Origin: Flavobacteriales bacterium
GTDB taxonomy: Bacteria > Bacteroidota > Bacteroidia > Flavobacteriales > BACL11
Direction of reading: 5' to 3'
DNA length: 8,725 nt
Assembly (NCBI GenBank): GCA_002683775.1
Contig: NYTT01000036.1
Span: 1-8,725 of the forward strand
Each line of letters begins with the position of its first letter. Within the stretch, counting starts at the first letter, position 1. The position numbers and the translations under genes are program-made. The notes beneath the pieces are model-generated. The model did not search any database. It saw only the letters and a list, made by a program, of their open reading frames with translations, and had not been told where the DNA came from. Below, piece after piece: positions 5,646-8,725 of this stretch.

Positions 5646-8600
5646 TTACTGTATTCCCATAGGTAAGTTAAAAGCATTTCCTCTTGTGTTACCTTGTGGG
5701 TCATTTTGTCCTAGAGTAGCGTTAGCATCTTTTGTTTTCTTCTCCATCAATGCTGATTCTGCCCATTTTTCTTCTTCAAATATTTGTGCCCAAGCTAAAT
5801 CTCTGTAGCTTGATAATACTTTACGAGTTGCCTGTAATGCTGTACCTCCAAATTTTCCTTTTGCTGAAGGTCTGCCTATTGTGTATTCAGGGTTAGTAGC
5901 AATTTCATGTAACATATCTATTAATGTTGCTCCATCCCCACCCATAGGAACGCCTTGTGACATTTTCATGTACCTTTGCATCCTGTTATATAAAGTTTCT
6001 CTAGGAAACCTATTATTTTCAGTCGTATATTTTAATTTAGTATTAGGTACATCAGGAAATAACTTATCGTATTTAACTGGTGCAATAAAATTTACATCAT
6101 TAGCTTTACCAAGTTTCCATAAAAATTTCATTACAACATCTTTTTTTATAGTTTGGTCATAATCTTCAGAGAATATTGGTTTGCCATTTTTATCATTACC
6201 TCTATAAACTTTTACAGGAAACCTATCTTTTAATTCTTCAGGTTCTAACAAATCAACTAGATTTAATAGACCCCCAGGATTAGGGTTCTCTCTAATATCA
6301 CCTAAAGTTGTATGTTGATGTTGTACTGCTCCCCATTTTTCCAAACCAAGTTTTTCAAGTGTTGAATCAATTTTTGCATTATCTAATTCATACCATGCAC
6401 TACCATCTTGTTTATTAGTAGGATTAAGTCTGTACCTCATAACTTGTCCAAAATTTTCAGGAGAAGCTAGTAGAGGGTGTTGTTGCATCATAGCTTTGAA
6501 GTAAGTATTTGGAATAACATTCTTTGCTTTGTTGCCCCAAAACTTTAACCATTCAGAACCTGCATCATCATTCATTAAATCTTCACCAAGAGTTAATATA
6601 TCCGATACACCTGCAAATAAATTTGTGTCATGTATAATTCGATACATAACCATGTAACTTATATGAAGTCGTTCTTTTAATATTTGTTCTTCTTTACCTA
6701 CATATTCTCCCTGTGCTTTACGATAATCTAGCATTGATTGTTCTTCAGCTATACTTACAATAATTTTTAATGGAGTAGAGAAAGGGTCAAAGGTTCTATA
6801 ATTAAATATATCACCAGTTATGGGATTTCTTATACTATAAGGTGGTAAGAAACCTGCATCTTCCCCTGCTCTTGATTGTTTATAATCTCTACCAGTAGCA
6901 CCAGTTATGTTACCTGACATATACAAACCGAAAGCAGACCCTAGTAACGATTGGGAAAGCATTACTTCTCCCATTGCTCTAGCGTGTGCTGCCCTTGAAG
7001 TAGCTGTTTCAGGAAGCAAGTTCTTTCTCATATTAGGGTGAAGTAACTGTAATCCTGGGGTTAGTCGTAGACCTTCTTCAAAAACCCTTACAGGAGTTCT
7101 AAAGAATAACTGTCCCATTAAACGTAACACAGGTGCTTTATTAACTAGGTTTTCATATCCTGCAAGTATTGCTCCTGTTGTGCTGTTGTATTTATCAAAA
7201 TCTTTTTTGAACAAAGCGTCTTGAGTATAATCCCTACCTTTTTTATTAGTTGCTGTTAAATTTTCAGTTGCGTTGGGGTTAACTATTGTTCCTTTACCAT
7301 CCCCAAACTTTTTAAGTTCAGACTCAACGTATTCATCTACATCTTTAAATCCTCTACCAATAAAGTTTGTATCCCTTGCGTTGTCTGTAATAATATCGAC
7401 AGCATTAGGGATTGGTTCATAACCATCCTTAATAGCTTTTTTAACTGCTTTATCAATTTCAATATTAATTTGTTTTTTACTTAGACCATTTTTAATACCA
7501 AGTTCGATAGCTGTTGCTGTAGCATCTCCCACAATGTAGCTTCTGTAGAAAACTTGCTCAAACATTGCGTCTGTAGCTAATAGTAATCTAGGAAATATTC
7601 TAATAATTCCACCACCAAATTTCTTTGGTATCATAGTTTGGGTTTCTAAGAACCTAGCTGAATCACCAGTTAGCATAGACCTTTCATATTTGAAGGCTTG
7701 AAATGCTGCTTTTCTACCTGAAAACAAAAGTTGTTTAACAGCAGACATTTCTCCCATACCAACTTTCCATGCTTTCCATGACAGACCATCAGCACCAATG
7801 TTATTAAGAATAGGTCTATAAAACATTTTAGCTACAGAAGGGACTGTGTTAATCATTAATGTAGTAGGAGAAAACACATTACTAATCGCAATTTCATTTA
7901 GTATTCTTATAGCATAATTTATACTACCACCAACTTTACCAAAGAAACTATCGGAAAGTTCTCCCTTTTTACGGGCTACTTCAGCATCATGCAATCTACG
8001 TGCTTTAGCTGCTTCATTAAATTCGCCATTTGATTTGAAATCATCATATGCTTTTCTTAGTTTAATAATGTTGGCATCTCTTTCGATAGCTTTTTCTATA
8101 GCTTCATTGAGTTTCCAAAATTCTTTTGTTGCTGCTCCTACATCAAATCCAGTTTCCCTCATAACTTGTTGTATAGTTAGACCACCTGTCTTATTTCCTA
8201 GTCCCTGATTACCTATAACTTTACTACCTGCAGCTTTTGCAGCAGCGTTTGACTGTAAAGTTCTACCTGCTTGACTAGCAATACCTGTAGAAATATCATT
8301 TAAAGGCATCATCAATTCGTCTAACTCATCAGAGAGTTTAGACATTTCTTGAATTTCTTTAATTGTATAATTTGATGAATTATTTTTAAGTTCATTAACA
8401 AGTGTGTCATATCTAGTTTTATATTCGTTTAATAGTGTATTAACTGTATCCTTTAATAGTTGCTCTTGTTTCGCATCTAATTTTGCGTCATATAAATATG
8501 CACGTATTTGTGTAGGGTGTAATGCCCCTGCTGATTTAAGTGGTTGTAAAATTTTCTCTGTCATTTCCCTTAGAATTGACATTGATTGAGTTTGCCCACC

Positions 8601-8725
8601 CCCAAATTTACCTACATTTCTTTGTATAATGTTAGCATCATCACCACCCCTTGTAGCAGACACTTCCCATTTACCACTTTTACTTCTAGGTAATACTTCA
8701 TTAATTTTTGCAACTAAATGTTGTA
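5646..8725 (-). CDS. Large internal virion protein (T7 gp16-like), C-terminal part; 5' end outside window
   Basis: In T7-like phages the internal core protein gp16 is ejected first and helps form the channel for DNA across the cell envelope. About 1025 residues are visible. The frame stays open from the GTG at 8663 to the right edge (GKWE, then V-S-A-T-R-G-G), so that GTG is not the true start and the gene continues upstream; an N-terminal transglycosylase domain as in T7 gp16 would lie outside. Numbering from 8663, features include a helical N-part (30-240), a hydrophobic stretch (251-281: SNVFSPTTLMINTVPSVAKM), a second (500-590: LRLMGQLFFRTPVRVFEEGL and LLGSAFGLYMSGNITGATG) and DAGFLPPYSI-RNPITGD with YRTFDPFSTPL (602-632). 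These are patterns I associate with the giant internal proteins of marine T7-like phages. The location directly before the gp17-type fibre gene supports the gp16 assignment. Confidence 0.83.
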   Translation of the reverse strand, partial: QHLVAKINEVLPRSKSGKWEVSATRGGDDANIIQRNVGKFGGGQTQSMSILREMTEKILQPLKSAGALHPTQIRAYLYDAKLDAKQEQLLKDTVNTLLNEYKTRYDTLVNELKNNSSNYTIKEIQEMSKLSDELDELMMPLNDISTGIASQAGRTLQSNAAAKAAGSKVIGNQGLGNKTGGLTIQQVMRETGFDVGAATKEFWKLNEAIEKAIERDANIIKLRKAYDDFKSNGEFNEAAKARRLHDAEVARKKGELSDSFFGKVGGSINYAIRILNEIAISNVFSPTTLMINTVPSVAKMFYRPILNNIGADGLSWKAWKVGMGEMSAVKQLLFSGRKAAFQAFKYERSMLTGDSARFLETQTMIPKKFGGGIIRIFPRLLLATDAMFEQVFYRSYIVGDATATAIELGIKNGLSKKQINIEIDKAVKKAIKDGYEPIPNAVDIITDNARDTNFIGRGFKDVDEYVESELKKFGDGKGTIVNPNATENLTATNKKGRDYTQDALFKKDFDKYNSTTGAILAGYENLVNKAPVLRLMGQLFFRTPVRVFEEGLRLTPGLQLLHPNMRKNLLPETATSRAAHARAMGEVMLSQSLLGSAFGLYMSGNITGATGRDYKQSRAGEDAGFLPPYSIRNPITGDIFNYRTFDPFSTPLKIIVSIAEEQSMLDYRKAQGEYVGKEEQILKERLHISYMVMYRIIHDTNLFAGVSDILTLGEDLMNDDAGSEWLKFWGNKAKNVIPNTYFKAMMQQHPLLASPENFGQVMRYRLNPTNKQDGSAWYELDNAKIDSTLEKLGLEKWGAVQHQHTTLGDIRENPNPGGLLNLVDLLEPEELKDRFPVKVYRGNDKNGKPIFSEDYDQTIKKDVVMKFLWKLGKANDVNFIAPVKYDKLFPDVPNTKLKYTTENNRFPRETLYNRMQRYMKMSQGVPMGGDGATLIDMLHEIATNPEYTIGRPSAKGKFGGTALQATRKVLSSYRDLAWAQIFEEEKWAESALMEKKTKDANATLGQNDPQGNTRGNAFNLPMGIQ

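Overview
The window is a piece of the late (virion and packaging) region of a T7-like podovirus. Every credible gene is on the minus strand, so the biological reading direction is from right (8725) to left (1). The order is internal virion protein, T7-type tail fibre, second fibre-like protein, a run of small membrane proteins with a holin, small terminase, two tiny basic proteins, large terminase. This matches the T7 order gp16 - gp17 - gp17.5 (holin) - gp18 (small terminase) - spanins - gp19 (large terminase). The DNA is AT-rich, and the protein types (3-TM GTA-type holin, marine-phage style fibre modules, tiny Lys-rich proteins next to the terminase) suggest a phage of a low-GC aquatic, perhaps marine, bacterium such as an alphaproteobacterium. 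The host is an inference; nothing in the window names it.

Right part (5646-8725): the C-terminal ~1025 residues of a very large gp16-like internal virion protein, whose start lies beyond the window. Middle (2397-5624): two adhesion genes. The first (394 aa) has the T7 fibre N-terminal attachment domain, a short coiled-coil shaft and common fibre modules. The second (668 aa) has a carbohydrate-binding-like N-terminal module followed by a run of RCC1-like repeats that should fold as a beta-propeller, and is the best candidate for the receptor-binding tip. A 122-aa protein of unknown role follows.

Left part (1-2013): a very dense block of small genes. It holds an XhlA-like coiled-coil/TM protein, a 150-aa protein with a C-terminal TM segment, a 67-aa cysteine-containing protein, a three-TM holin, a 44-aa single-TM protein, the small terminase, a 51-aa and a 45-aa Lys-rich protein, and the first 44 codons of the large terminase. 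From 1786 down to 1, successive genes abut or overlap (TAATG three times, ATGA, GTGA, TAA-ATG), which points to translational coupling along one late transcript. Several genes here (44, 45, 51 aa and the partial large terminase) are short and were found by translating the minus strand by hand.

No intergenic gap exceeds 36 bp, so there is no room for free-standing promoters, terminators or RNA genes, and I saw none. No endolysin, integrase, tRNA, CRISPR array or insertion sequence is visible. The most notable content is the RCC1-propeller fibre protein and the replacement of the T7 spanin slot, between the terminase subunits, by two tiny highly basic proteins.
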